A stretch of DNA of 64,000 nt from Kutzneria sp. CA-103260 (GCF_018263855.1 NZ_CP073318.1:9486001-9550000); one strand, 5' to 3'. Counted from the first letter of the stretch, positions 1 through 8,111 are shown. Notes: generated by a model from the sequence alone, not told the origin. Numbers and translations: made by a program.

Positions 1-684
1 CGCGACCTCGACGCCGTGCTCAGGGCTTTGGTCCCGGACGGCCCGATCATGCTGGCCGGGCACTCCATGGGCGGCATGACGATCATGGCCCTGGCCGAGC
101 AGCGGCCCGAGCTGTTCCTGGACCGGGTCCGCGGCGTGGCGCTGATCGGCACCTCGGCCGGCGACGTCGGCGCGTCCGGCCTGCCCCGGCCGCTGCTGTC
201 CCGGCACAACCCGGCCACCCGCGGCCTCGGCCTGCTCGCGAACTGGCAGCCCGGCCTGGTGGAGTGGACCCGCAGGGCCGGCGGGCAGCTCACCTGGAGC
301 GCCATCCGCGGCCTGGCCTTCGGCGACCGCAAGGTCAGCCCCAAGCTGGTCGACCTGATGGACACGATGATCGACGGCACCTCGCTGGCGGCCATCACCG
401 ACTTCGTCCGTACCCTGGGCTCGCACAACCGCTACGCCGCGCTGGCCGGGCTGCGGCACTGCAAGGTGCTGGTGCTCAGCGGGGACGCCGACCGGCTCAC
501 CCCGTTCCGGCACGCCGAGGCGATCGCCGCCGAGCTGCCGGACGCCGAACTGGTCCGGGCCGACGGCGCGGGCCACATGGTGATGCTGGAGCAGGCCGAC
601 CTGGTCACCGGTCACCTGGTGGAGCTGGTGCGCAGCTGTGCGGACGGCGAGACGAGTGGACGGCGATGGTGGAAACGGGCGTGA
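1..684 (+). CDS. Alpha/beta-fold hydrolase, 5' end missing
   Basis: The reading frame is open from base 1, so the gene begins before the window; a GTG at 16 is internal. The visible part shows the nucleophile elbow GHSMGG, the acid region LSGDADRLTP and a late catalytic His in GAGHMVML, which together give the Ser-Asp-His triad of a serine hydrolase of the alpha/beta fold. No signal peptide can be judged. The substrate is unknown. The gene overlaps the tsaE start by about 19 bp, so the two are probably translated from one message. In many actinobacteria a hydrolase of this type sits directly before tsaE, which fits the rest of the cluster. Confidence 0.85.
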   Translation, partial: RDLDAVLRALVPDGPIMLAGHSMGGMTIMALAEQRPELFLDRVRGVALIGTSAGDVGASGLPRPLLSRHNPATRGLGLLANWQPGLVEWTRRAGGQLTWSAIRGLAFGDRKVSPKLVDLMDTMIDGTSLAAITDFVRTLGSHNRYAALAGLRHCKVLVLSGDADRLTPFRHAEAIAAELPDAELVRADGAGHMVMLEQADLVTGHLVELVRSCADGETSGRRWWKRA

Positions 685-1133
685 AGGAACTCCGGCTGCC
701 GGTGGAGGCGGACACGGTCGAGTTCGGCCGGCGGCTGGGCGGTCTGCTGCGGGCCGGCGACCTGGTGCTGCTCTCCGGCCCGTTGGGGGCCGGCAAGACG
801 GCGCTGACCAGGGGCATCGCCGAGGGGCTTGGCGTACGGGGCCGGGTCAGCTCGCCCACGTTCGTGATCGCCCGTGAGCACAAGGCCGGGCCGCGGGGCG
901 TGGCGCTGGTGCATGTGGACGCCTACCGGCTGGGCGGGCGTCTCGACGAGCTGGACGACCTGGACCTGGACACCGAGCTGGTGGACGCGGCCGTGGTGGT
1001 GGAGTGGGGCGAGGGAGCCGCCGAGCGGCTGTCCGACGACCACCTGCTGATCCGCCTCACCCGCCTCGACGACGACGTGCGAGTGGCGGAGCTACACCCG
1101 CACGGCGCCTGGTCCACCCGCGACCTCCCCTGA
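666..1133 (+). CDS. tsaE: tRNA t6A biosynthesis ATPase TsaE
   Basis: TsaE is the small P-loop ATPase that works with TsaB and TsaD to make N6-threonylcarbamoyladenosine at position 37 of ANN-decoding tRNAs. The Walker A motif GPLGAGKTALTRG is at residues 38-50, followed by the SPTF motif and the VDAYRL and VVEWGEG segments typical of the family; 155 residues is the normal length. The start is ATG 666, inside the upstream hydrolase gene. A GTG at 681, overlapping the hydrolase stop, is an alternative. The other t6A genes resume at 2712, after a convergent matB gene. Confidence 0.93.
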   Translation: MVETGVKELRLPVEADTVEFGRRLGGLLRAGDLVLLSGPLGAGKTALTRGIAEGLGVRGRVSSPTFVIAREHKAGPRGVALVHVDAYRLGGRLDELDDLDLDTELVDAAVVVEWGEGAAERLSDDHLLIRLTRLDDDVRVAELHPHGAWSTRDLP

Positions 1134-1155
1134 CCCCACCCACCACCCACCCCGC

Positions 1156-1224
1156 CTCTTTTCGCCACATGTGGCGCACATTCGACTTCCAGCGCCACAT
1201 GTGGACCACATGTGGCAAAAAGAG
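1156..1224. terminator. Bidirectional inverted repeat with three CCACATGTGG palindromes
   Basis: The space between convergent tsaE and matB contains a 19-base inverted repeat: arms at 1156-1174 (CTCTTTTCGCCACATGTGG) and 1206-1224, with one mismatch. Each arm ends in the self-complementary 10-mer CCACATGTGG, and a third copy lies at 1195-1204. The T-rich and A-rich flanks fit a bidirectional intrinsic terminator. The triple palindrome is more than a terminator needs, so a protein-binding role cannot be excluded. Confidence 0.6.
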
Positions 1225-1236
1225 TGGGGCGTGGGG

Positions 1237-2655
1237 TTAGGGCAGGGCGCGCTTGGTGACCTTGCCGAGCTCGTTGCGGGGCAGGGAATCCACGAAGTGC
1301 ACGACCCGCGGTCGCTTGTGCGGGGTGAGCAGCTTCGCCACGTGCTCGACCAGCTCGTCGGCGGACGGCGCCGGGTCGGCGGCGACCACCCAGGCCACGA
1401 TCCGCTCGCCGAGGTCGTCGTCAGGACGGCCGGCGACCGCGACCTCGGCCACCCCCGGGTGCTCCAGCAGGGCGTTCTCGATCTCGCCGGCGCCGATCTT
1501 GAAGCCGCCGCTCTTGATGATGTCGGTGGCCCGCCGGCCGACGATGCGGATGTAGCCGTCGGCGGACCGGGTGGCCATGTCGCCGGTGCGGAACCAGCCG
1601 TCGTGCATGGCCTCGGCCGTGGCGTCGGGGCGGTTCAGGTACTCCAGGAACAGGTTCGGGCCGCGCACCTCGATCTCGCCGATGGTGGCGTCGTCGCTCA
1701 CGGAGACCACCTCGCCGGCATCGTCGACGAGACGCACCGAAACGCCGTCGACCGGGGTGCCGACAGTGCCCGGCCGCCGCTCGCCCCAGGCCCGGACGCT
1801 GCAGTTCATCAGCGTCTCGGTCATGCCGTAGCGCTCCACGATCCGCTGCCCGGTGGCCTTGGAGATGCGCTCGTGGCAGGTCGCCGGCAGCGCCGCCGAG
1901 CCGGAGACCAGCAGCCGAGCCTGGGCCACCTGCTTGGCCAGCTCCGGATCGGCCTCCACGTCCGCGGCCAGCCGGTGGTACATGGTCGGGACGCCGAACA
2001 TCATCGTCGCCGGGCCGGCCAGCTCGGCCGCGGCCGCCGCCGAGTCGAACTTGCCGAGGTGGTGCACGGCCCCGCCGCGCCGCAGCGGTCCGAGCACGCC
2101 GACCACGAGGCCGTGCACGTGGAAGATCGGCAGCGCGTGGGTGACGACATCGTCCGCCGTCCACTCCCAGGCCGCCGCGAGCGCGTCCAGGTTGGACGCG
2201 ATGGCCCGCCGCGGCATGACCACGCCCTTGGGCGGGCCGGTCGTGCCCGAGGTGTAGACGATGAACGCCGGGGCCTCCTCGTCCGGCTCGGGCGGCAGGC
2301 CCTCGTCGCGTACGGACAGGTCGACATCGAGGCGCGGCAACGCCGCCAGACCGCCCGGCAGCTGCACGCCGGGAGCCGTCAGCACGGCCTCCGGGGCGCT
2401 GTCGGTCAGGATGTGTTCCAGCTCACGCTCGCCGACCTTGGGGTTGATCGGCACCACGGCGACCCCGGCCGCCAGCGCCCCGACCACCGCCGCGCAGGTC
2501 TCGATCGTCGGCGTCGCCCACACGGCTACCCGGCCGCCACCAAGGCGTTTGGCGATCGCGGCGGCCGTGCCGGCGAGCTCCCGGTAGGTCAGTCTGCGGT
2601 CGCCGAACACGATCGCTTCCGCGTCCGTCGGGTCGGCCAGCGCCGGCAGCAACAT
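1237..2655 (-). CDS. matB: Malonyl-CoA/acyl-CoA synthetase, MatB-like
   Basis: This is an AMP-forming acyl-CoA ligase of the ANL superfamily. It has the AMP-binding motif YTSGTTGPPKG, the RYGMTET motif, the hinge and adenylate-binding segment WFRTGDMATR, and the C-terminal catalytic lysine in NELGKVTKRAL. From memory the sequence runs nearly in register with the Streptomyces MatB malonyl/methylmalonyl-CoA synthetase, including RVAVWATP, PINPK, LPIFHVHGLV and FGVPTMYHRL. It is 472 residues, slightly short at the N-terminus. The likely role is to activate malonate or methylmalonate for fatty acid or polyketide extension. It lies opposite to and inside the t6A cluster, between tsaE and tsaB, and diverges from tsaB. 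Confidence 0.82.
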   Translation of the reverse strand: MLLPALADPTDAEAIVFGDRRLTYRELAGTAAAIAKRLGGGRVAVWATPTIETCAAVVGALAAGVAVVPINPKVGERELEHILTDSAPEAVLTAPGVQLPGGLAALPRLDVDLSVRDEGLPPEPDEEAPAFIVYTSGTTGPPKGVVMPRRAIASNLDALAAAWEWTADDVVTHALPIFHVHGLVVGVLGPLRRGGAVHHLGKFDSAAAAAELAGPATMMFGVPTMYHRLAADVEADPELAKQVAQARLLVSGSAALPATCHERISKATGQRIVERYGMTETLMNCSVRAWGERRPGTVGTPVDGVSVRLVDDAGEVVSVSDDATIGEIEVRGPNLFLEYLNRPDATAEAMHDGWFRTGDMATRSADGYIRIVGRRATDIIKSGGFKIGAGEIENALLEHPGVAEVAVAGRPDDDLGERIVAWVVAADPAPSADELVEHVAKLLTPHKRPRVVHFVDSLPRNELGKVTKRALP

Positions 2656-2711
2656 CCCATCAACCCCTCGCGTCGAAGTCCGTTCCGATGATGGTCGTAC
2701 CCTTGACGACC

Positions 2712-3392
2712 GTGCTAGTGCTTGCCATCGACACCGCGACCCCCGCCGTCACCGCCGGAGTGGTCCAGCTCGACGCCGACGCGGTGCCGCGAACGCTGGC
2801 GCAGCGCGTCACCATCGACGCCAAGGCCCACGGTGAGCTGCTGATCCCGCACGTGCGGGAGGCGCTGGCCGAGGCCGGCCGGACCATGGCCGACGTGGAC
2901 GCCGTCGTCTGCGGCAGCGGCCCCGGACCGTTCACCGGCCTGCGTGTCGGCATGGTCACAGCCGCCGCGCTCGGACAGGCCCTGGGCAAGCCGGTGTACC
3001 CGGTGCCCACGGTCGACGCCATCGCCGTGGAGGCCCGCAGCGGCCACCGGCTGCTGGTCGCCACCGACGCCCGCCGGCGTGAGGTCTACTGGGCCGTCTA
3101 CGACGAGACCGGCGCCCGGATCGAGGGCCCGCACGTGGACAAGCCGGCCGACGTGGCCGAGCGGCTGCCGTCGCTGGACGTGGCCAGTGCCGCCGGCCAG
3201 GGCGCCGAGATGTACGCCGACGTGCTGGACCGGCCGATCGCGCTGGCGCCGTTCCCGTCGCCGCGCGGCCTGGTCGCCGTCGCGGCCGCCGAGTTGCTGG
3301 CCGGGGCCGAGCCCGGCCCGATGACCCCGCTCTACCTGCGCCGCCCCGACGCCGTCGTGCCCACCGGCCGCAAGCGGGTGACCCAGCCGTGA
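2712..3392 (+). CDS. tsaB: tRNA t6A biosynthesis protein TsaB
   Basis: TsaB is the inactive ASKHA-fold partner of TsaD. The N-terminus LVLAIDTATPAVTAG and the segment GSGPGPFTGLRVGM are diagnostic. Start GTG 2712 places the protein start at the usual LVLAIDT position. The frame stays open to ATG 2688, which would add eight residues. The gene overlaps rimI by four bases (GTGA), indicating coupled translation. It diverges from matB with only about 56 bp between starts, so its own promoter must lie in that gap or inside matB. Confidence 0.92.
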   Translation: MLVLAIDTATPAVTAGVVQLDADAVPRTLAQRVTIDAKAHGELLIPHVREALAEAGRTMADVDAVVCGSGPGPFTGLRVGMVTAAALGQALGKPVYPVPTVDAIAVEARSGHRLLVATDARRREVYWAVYDETGARIEGPHVDKPADVAERLPSLDVASAAGQGAEMYADVLDRPIALAPFPSPRGLVAVAAAELLAGAEPGPMTPLYLRRPDAVVPTGRKRVTQP

Positions 3393-3871
3393 CCGGCTTC
3401 ACCCTGGCCGCGCTGCGCCACCGCGACGCCGCACGCTGCGCGGAGCTGGAGCGCCGGCTGTTCTCCGGCGACGACCCCTGGCGGGAGCGCGCGTTCCGGT
3501 CCGAACTGGACAACGGGCACTACTACCTCGGGGCGTACGACGCGGAGGGACAGCTCGTCGGCTACGCCGGCCTCGCGCTCAACGGCCGTGCGCCCGACTT
3601 CGAGGGCAGTGTGCAGACCATCGCCGTGGACAGCGACTGGCAGGGCCGGGGCGTGGGCAAGGCCCTGCTCGAGGCGCTGCTGGCCCGGGCCGACGAGGTC
3701 GCGGCGCCGGTGTTCCTGGAGGTCCGCACCGACAACGAGCGCGCCATCACGCTGTACAAGTCGCGAGGCTTCGAGCAGCTGGGGCTGCGCCGCAGGTACT
3801 ACCAGCCGTCCGGGGCGGACGCGTACACCATGGGCCGCCCCGCGGCGGTCCGACAGGAGGAGAATTCGTGA
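3389..3871 (+). CDS. rimI: Ribosomal protein S18 alanine N-acetyltransferase RimI
   Basis: This GNAT-fold acetyltransferase of 160 residues has the acetyl-CoA loop DWQGRGVGKALLEALL and the C-terminal NERAITLYKSRGFEQLGLRRRYYQPSGADAYTM pattern, of which the segment RAITLYKSRGFE is the RimI signature. It acetylates the N-terminus of S18 and possibly other proteins. It sits between tsaB and tsaD with four-base overlaps on both sides, the standard actinobacterial order. The start is GTG 3389. Nothing unusual is seen. Confidence 0.92.
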   Translation: MTGFTLAALRHRDAARCAELERRLFSGDDPWRERAFRSELDNGHYYLGAYDAEGQLVGYAGLALNGRAPDFEGSVQTIAVDSDWQGRGVGKALLEALLARADEVAAPVFLEVRTDNERAITLYKSRGFEQLGLRRRYYQPSGADAYTMGRPAAVRQEENS

Positions 3872-4923
3872 CCGGCGACCGGATCGTGCTGGGCATCGAG
3901 TCCTCGTGCGACGAGACCGGGGTGGGCATCGTCCGACTCGGCGCGGACGGCACCCTTGAGCTGCTGGCCGATGAGGTGGCCTCCAGCGTGGAGCAGCACG
4001 CCCGCTTCGGCGGCGTGGTGCCCGAGGTCGCCAGCCGGGCGCACCTGGAGGCCATGGTCCCGACCATGTCCCGGGCGCTGGAGAAGTCCGGCCTGACCTT
4101 GGACGACGTCGACTCCATCGCCGTCACCGCCGGCCCCGGGCTGGCGGGCGCGCTGCTGGTCGGCGTGTCCGCCGCCAAGGCCTACGCCGCCGCGCTGGAC
4201 AAGCCGCTCTACGGCGTGAACCACCTGGCCGGGCACGTTGCCGCCGACACCCTGGAGCACGGGCCGCTGCCCTCGCCCTGCGTCGCGCTGCTGGTCTCCG
4301 GCGGGCACTCGCAGCTGCTGCTGGTCGAGGACCTGGCCGGCAAGATCACCGAGATCGGCTCCACCATCGACGACGCCGCCGGCGAGGCCTACGACAAGGT
4401 CGCCCGGGTGCTCGACCTGCCCTATCCCGGTGGGCCGCCGATCGACAAGCTGGCCAAGACCGGCAACGGCTGCGCCATTGCCTTCCCCCGCGGCCTGACC
4501 GGCCCCCGGGACGCCAAGTACGACTTCTCCTTCTCGGGCCTCAAGACCGCCGTCGCCCGCTGGGTGGAGAACCGCGAGCGGGACGGCCTCGAGGTGCCGC
4601 TGGCCGACGTCGCCGCCTCGTTCCAGGAGGCCGTCGCCGACGTGCTCACCGGCAAGGCCGTGCGGGCCGTCAAGGACCTCGGCCTGGACACCCTGGTCAT
4701 CTCCGGCGGCGTGGCCGCCAACTCCCGGCTGTCCGGCCTGGCCGCCGAGCGCTGCGCCGCCGCCGGCATCACCCTGCGGGTGCCCCGACCCCGGCTGTGC
4801 ACCGACAACGGGGCCATGATCGCCGCCGTCGGCGCGCACCTGGTGGCGGCGGACGCCGAGCCCTCCGGCCTGAACCTGGCCACCGACCCGGGCCTGCCGG
4901 TGTCGCAGGTGCAGATCCTCTGA
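3868..4923 (+). CDS. tsaD: tRNA N6-adenosine threonylcarbamoyltransferase TsaD
   Basis: TsaD is the catalytic subunit that transfers the threonylcarbamoyl group to A37 of tRNA. It shows the N-terminal GIESSCDETGVGIV, the metal-binding HLAGH motif at about residues 114-118, and the nucleotide-binding segments LVSGGHSQLLL and ISGGVAANSRL. At 351 residues it is full length. The start GTG 3868 overlaps the rimI stop by four bases. It is the last gene of the t6A block; a heat-shock operator follows 30 bp downstream. Confidence 0.95.
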   Translation: MTGDRIVLGIESSCDETGVGIVRLGADGTLELLADEVASSVEQHARFGGVVPEVASRAHLEAMVPTMSRALEKSGLTLDDVDSIAVTAGPGLAGALLVGVSAAKAYAAALDKPLYGVNHLAGHVAADTLEHGPLPSPCVALLVSGGHSQLLLVEDLAGKITEIGSTIDDAAGEAYDKVARVLDLPYPGGPPIDKLAKTGNGCAIAFPRGLTGPRDAKYDFSFSGLKTAVARWVENRERDGLEVPLADVAASFQEAVADVLTGKAVRAVKDLGLDTLVISGGVAANSRLSGLAAERCAAAGITLRVPRPRLCTDNGAMIAAVGAHLVAADAEPSGLNLATDPGLPVSQVQIL

Positions 4924-4944
4924 CGGGCGGCTGGGTGGGGTTGG

Positions 4945-4979
4945 TTGATGCGTTGGCACTCGCCTGGGTAGAGTGCTAG
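4945..4979 (+). promoter_or_regulatory. CIRCE operator and groES promoter
   Basis: The element TTGGCACTC-N9-GAGTGCTAG spans 4953-4979 and matches the CIRCE consensus (TTAGCACTC-N9-GAGTGCTAA) with one change in each arm. CIRCE is bound by the HrcA repressor and controls groESL in actinobacteria. A plausible promoter overlaps it: TTGATG at 4945-4950 and TAGAGT at 4969-4974, spaced 18 bp. Bound HrcA would then cover the -10 region. Confidence 0.88.
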
Positions 4980-5077
4980 TCGCACGGCACCAACTACCGC
5001 CCCGGCCCCCGCGACGGCGGGGTGGCAGGCGCCGTCGGTACCTGCCAACGCTTTCGACGACCGTGGAGGTCACCCCG

Positions 5078-5371
5078 GTGAGCGTGAACATCAAGCCGCT
5101 CGAGGACAAGATCCTCGTCCAGGCCAACGAGGCCGAGACGACGACCGCTTCCGGTCTTGTCATCCCGGACACCGCCAAGGAGAAGCCCCAGGAGGGCAAG
5201 GTCCTGGCCATCGGCCCGGGTCGCATCGACGACAAGGGCAACCGGATCCCGCTGGACGTCGCGGTCGGCGACGTCGTCGTCTACTCGAAGTACGGCGGCA
5301 CGGAGCTCAAGCACAACGGCGAGGAGTACCTCATCCTCTCCGCGCGCGACGTGCTGGCCGTCATCAACTGA
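5078..5371 (+). CDS. groES: Co-chaperonin GroES
   Basis: GroES caps the GroEL folding chamber. The 97-residue protein begins VNIKPLEDKILVQANEAETT, carries the mobile loop ASGLVIPDTAKEKPQEG and ends with EEYLILSARDVLAVIN. Start GTG 5078 is chosen because it follows a GGAGG at 5065-5069 with an 8-base spacer and gives the usual N-terminus; the frame is open further upstream through the CIRCE region. It is the first gene of groES-groEL1 under CIRCE control. Confidence 0.95.
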   Translation: MSVNIKPLEDKILVQANEAETTTASGLVIPDTAKEKPQEGKVLAIGPGRIDDKGNRIPLDVAVGDVVVYSKYGGTELKHNGEEYLILSARDVLAVIN

Positions 5372-5392
5372 CGTCGCTGTTCCGCTCAGGCG

Positions 5393-5421
5393 CCCCGGCG
5401 GCCCACACCGGGCCGCCGGGG
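5393..5421 (+). terminator. Intercistronic hairpin between groES and groEL1
   Basis: A perfect 12-bp GC stem, CCCCGGCGGCCC at 5393-5404 paired with 5410-5421, has a 5-base loop and is followed by CTCTTGTGT. It lies 22 bp after the groES stop and 36 bp before groEL1. It could partly terminate transcription or stabilise the groES message, giving unequal amounts of the two chaperonins. Confidence 0.6.
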
Positions 5422-5457
5422 CTCTTGTGTGTTCAAGGAACCTGAGAAAGGCTCGCA

Positions 5458-7080
5458 ATGCCCAAGCAGATCAGCTTCGACGAGGACGCTCGTCGGGCCC
5501 TGGAGCGCGGCGTCAACAAGCTGGCCGACGCCGTCAAGGTGACCCTCGGCCCGCGTGGCCGGCACGTGGTGCTGGACAAGAAGTTCGGCGGCCCGACGGT
5601 CACCCTGGACGGCGTGACGGTGGCCCGCGAGGTGGAGCTGGAGGACTCGTACGAGAACCTCGGCGCCCAGCTGGCCAAGAGCGTCGCCACCAAGACCAAC
5701 GACATCGCCGGTGACGGCACCACCACCGCGACGGTGCTGGCCCAGGCCCTGGTCCGGGTCGGCCTGCGCAACGTGGCCGCCGGCGCCAACCCCACCTCGC
5801 TGGGCCGCGGCATGCAGGCCGCCGTCGACCACGTGGTGGAGTTCCTGAAGAACAAGGCCACCCCGATCAAGGGCCGCGACAACGTCGCCCAGGTCGGCAC
5901 GGTCTCCTCCCGCGACTCCTCGATCGGCGCGCTGCTCGGCGAGGCCATCGAGAAGGTCGGCGAGGACGGCGTCATCACCATCGAGGAGTCCTCGACGCTG
6001 GCCACCGAGCTGGAGATCACCGAGGGTGTCCAGTTCGACAAGGGCTACATCTCCGCCTACTTCGCCACCGACCCGGAGACGCAGGAAGCGGTCTACGAGG
6101 ACGCGTACATCCTGCTGCACCGCGAGAAGATCTCGGCCCTGGCCGACCTGCTCCCGGTGCTGGAGAAGGTCGCCCAGTCCGGCAAGCCGCTGCTGATCGT
6201 GGCCGAGGACCTCGAGGGCGAGGCCCTGTCCACGCTGGTGGTCAACTCGATCCGCAAGACCGTCAAGGTCGTCGCGGTGAAGGCCCCGTACTTCGGCGAC
6301 CGCCGCAAGGCGTTCCTGGACGACCTGGCCACCGTCACCGGCGCGCAGGTCGTCGCGGCCGAGGTCGGCCTGAAGTTGTCCGAGGTGGGTCTGGAGGTGC
6401 TGGGCGGCGTCCGCCGCGTGCACGTCACCAAGGACAACACGACCATCGTCGACGGCGCCGGCAAGTCCGAAGAGGTCGCCGCCCGCGTCGAGCAGCTCCG
6501 CAAGGAGATCGAGGCCACCGACTCCGACTGGGACCGCGAGAAGCTGCAGGAGCGGCTGGCGAAGCTCTCCGGCGGCGTCGCGGTGATCAAGGTCGGCGCG
6601 GCCACCGAGACCGAGATGAAGGAGCGCAAGCACCGCATCGAGGACGCGGTCGCCGCCACCAAGGCCGCGGTCGAGGAGGGCATCGTGCCCGGCGGCGGTT
6701 CCGCCCTGGTGCACGCGGCCAAGGAACTGGCCGACAACCTGGGCCTGACCGGCGACGAGGCCACCGGCGTGCGCATCGTGCGTGACGCCCTGTCCGCGCC
6801 GCTGTTCTGGATCGCCGCCAACGCCGGCCTCGAGGGCGCCGTCGTGGTGTCCAAGGTCTCGGACCTGGAGTGGGGCGCGGGCTTCAACGCCGCCACCCTG
6901 GAGTACGGCGACCTGGTCGGCGCCGGCGTCATCGACCCGGTGAAGGTCACCCGTTCCGCGGTCGCCAACGCCGCTTCCATCGCCCGCATGGTGCTCACCA
7001 CGGAGAGCGCCGTCGTGGAGAAGAAGGAAGAGGAGCCGGCCGACGCCGGTCACGGCCACGGCCATGGCCACGGCCACTGA
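5458..7080 (+). CDS. groEL1: Chaperonin GroEL1 with His-rich tail
   Basis: This 540-residue 60-kDa chaperonin has the GDGTTTATVLAQ ATP-binding segment and the VEEGIVPGGGSAL signature. The C-terminus is a glycine-histidine repeat (GHGHGHGHGH) instead of the Gly-Gly-Met tail of the housekeeping GroEL2. This identifies the actinobacterial GroEL1 paralogue that sits beside groES; a GroEL2 gene would be expected elsewhere in the genome. The His tail can bind metals. Translation starts at ATG 5458 after an AAAGG sequence. A strong terminator follows at 7097. Confidence 0.95.
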   Translation: MPKQISFDEDARRALERGVNKLADAVKVTLGPRGRHVVLDKKFGGPTVTLDGVTVAREVELEDSYENLGAQLAKSVATKTNDIAGDGTTTATVLAQALVRVGLRNVAAGANPTSLGRGMQAAVDHVVEFLKNKATPIKGRDNVAQVGTVSSRDSSIGALLGEAIEKVGEDGVITIEESSTLATELEITEGVQFDKGYISAYFATDPETQEAVYEDAYILLHREKISALADLLPVLEKVAQSGKPLLIVAEDLEGEALSTLVVNSIRKTVKVVAVKAPYFGDRRKAFLDDLATVTGAQVVAAEVGLKLSEVGLEVLGGVRRVHVTKDNTTIVDGAGKSEEVAARVEQLRKEIEATDSDWDREKLQERLAKLSGGVAVIKVGAATETEMKERKHRIEDAVAATKAAVEEGIVPGGGSALVHAAKELADNLGLTGDEATGVRIVRDALSAPLFWIAANAGLEGAVVVSKVSDLEWGAGFNAATLEYGDLVGAGVIDPVKVTRSAVANAASIARMVLTTESAVVEKKEEEPADAGHGHGHGHGH

Positions 7081-7096
7081 GGTCTGACGGCACAAA

Positions 7097-7130
7097 GAAG
7101 GGGCCCTCCTGGTTGGGGAAGGGCCCCTTC
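7097..7130 (+). terminator. Intrinsic terminator of groESL
   Basis: A perfect 11-bp stem, GAAGGGGCCCT at 7097-7107 paired with 7120-7130, has a 12-base loop and is followed by a short T-containing stretch. It starts 17 bp after the groEL1 stop. Confidence 0.8.
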
Positions 7131-7148
7131 GTCGTTGCCTAGAGAGAT

Positions 7149-7294
7149 GCGGGTTCGCGCCGGTGCTTCGCACGGTTGGCACATTTTCGAGCGCCCCCTG
7201 CGCGCCCCACCACAGAGCCCGATGCGGCGCTTGAAAATGTGGCAAGGGCGAGGCACCGGCTTAGAGGCGAACCCGCCCCGCGCGGAACGCGCGG
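7149..7294. repeat. Folded intergenic element, copy 1
   Basis: The element has a multi-part hairpin. The outer stem is 10 bp (7149-7158 with 7267-7276), then a one-sided bulge TTAGAG, then a second 10-bp stem GCCGGTGCTT (7159-7168) with AGGCACCGGC (7251-7260). Inside is a long variable stem, 7178-7195 with 7226-7243, of 18 positions with one G.U pair and one mismatch. A separate 7-bp hairpin with a GAA loop follows at 7278-7294. The segments GGCAAGGG and AGGCACCGGCTTAGAG recur in copy 2 at 14806-14922, and the stems differ by compensating changes. The function is unknown. Confidence 0.7.
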
Positions 7295-7555
7295 CTATGA
7301 CACAGCGGGGTTCCAGCGGGCGCGCTGTTCGCGGCGGCCGACCAGGAACCACAGCACGCTGCCGACCAGGGGCATGACCCAGATCAGCAGGAACCACACC
7401 ACCTTCATGCCCAGCGTCTGCTGGGAGCCGATCACGCTGAGCACCGCGACCACGGCGATCAGCACGTGCGCGATGGCCAGGGCGAGCAGCCCGACCGCCG
7501 CCACCCCGGCGAAGACCTGTGCGAACTGGATCGCCGCCACGTGCACCTGAACCAT
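7295..7555 (-). CDS. Small membrane protein, PLDc_N-like
   Basis: This is an 86-residue protein with two predicted membrane segments, about residues 6-45 and 56-76. The second, WFLLIWVMPLVGSVLWFLVGRR, matches the phospholipase-D-nuclease N-terminal (PLDc_N) motif found at the start of cardiolipin synthases and in many stand-alone small proteins. No catalytic domain follows, so it is probably a membrane accessory protein of unknown role. Start ATG 7555 is preferred because a purine-rich GGGGAAGGGG precedes it; ATG 7600 would add 15 residues. It is convergent with groEL1. Confidence 0.65.
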   Translation of the reverse strand: MVQVHVAAIQFAQVFAGVAAVGLLALAIAHVLIAVVAVLSVIGSQQTLGMKVVWFLLIWVMPLVGSVLWFLVGRREQRARWNPAVS

Positions 7556-7643
7556 CCCCTTCCCCGTCGATACGACGAAGTTATGGCCGGTGGTCGTCAT
7601 CGGGCGTCCACCGCGGAGATGGTCATCGCGTCATACCTGAGGC

Positions 7644-7943
7644 CTACGACGTGAGGACGAGCTGACGACGCCTCGACTTCAGGATGGTGTCCCGCTCCGA
7701 CTCGGACATGCCACCCCAGATGCCGTACGGCTCCTGCACCGCGAGGGCGTGCCGCCGGCACATGTCCAGCACCGGGCAGCTCTGGCAGACGGCCTTGGCC
7801 CGGGCCTCGCGCCGGGACCGCGCGGGGCCGCGCTCACCGTCCGGATGGAAGAAGAAGGCGCTGTCCATGCCCCGGCAGTTGCCTTCCAGTTGCCAGTCCC
7901 AGACGTCCGCGTTCGGGCCGGGAAGCCTCCGGGTGTCGGCCAT
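7644..7943 (-). CDS. whiD: WhiB-family iron-sulfur regulator, WhiD/WhiB3 type
   Basis: Wbl proteins hold a [4Fe-4S] cluster and bind sigma factors to regulate development and redox responses. The 99-residue protein has the four cysteines as NC...C-x2-C-x5-C (GNCRGMD, CQSCPVLDMC) and the GIWGGM turn followed by a basic tail KSRRR. The N-terminus RLPGPNADVWDWQL is characteristic of Streptomyces WhiD and mycobacterial WhiB3, and the position beside groEL1 and the sigma factor matches both. Start ATG 7943 follows GAGGAGG by a suitable spacer; the frame is open further upstream. It diverges from the MerR-type gene. Confidence 0.9.
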   Translation of the reverse strand: MADTRRLPGPNADVWDWQLEGNCRGMDSAFFFHPDGERGPARSRREARAKAVCQSCPVLDMCRRHALAVQEPYGIWGGMSESERDTILKSRRRQLVLTS

Positions 7944-8001
7944 CGAGAACCGCCTCCTCGCCGGGTCGGTGCCCATCGTGGTTGCTCCGTATGGCTTAAC
8001 T

Positions 8002-8111
8002 GTGATCACGGTAGAACCGCGCCAAAACTTGTTCAAGAGTGTTCGGGTGGGAAGTTGTTCATTCCTGCTCACGGGTGATCAAGGTCCTCCACCTCTGGTG
8101 GTCCAGATCAC
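8002..8111. promoter_or_regulatory. Candidate GTGATCAC operators between whiD and merR-type gene
   Basis: The divergent intergenic region contains an 8-bp palindrome GTGATCAC at 8002-8009 and a larger imperfect palindrome, GTGATC at 8075-8080 and GATCAC at 8106-8111, with an inner CCACC-TCT-GGTGG at 8089-8101. The shared half-site suggests one regulator acting on both genes. Which regulator binds is unknown. Confidence 0.35.

Noticed and set aside
7149..7294. Folded element as a tRNA, 6C RNA or known riboswitch
   Set aside because: No anticodon arm, no CCA end, no runs of six cytosines in two loops and no aptamer consensus that I recognise.
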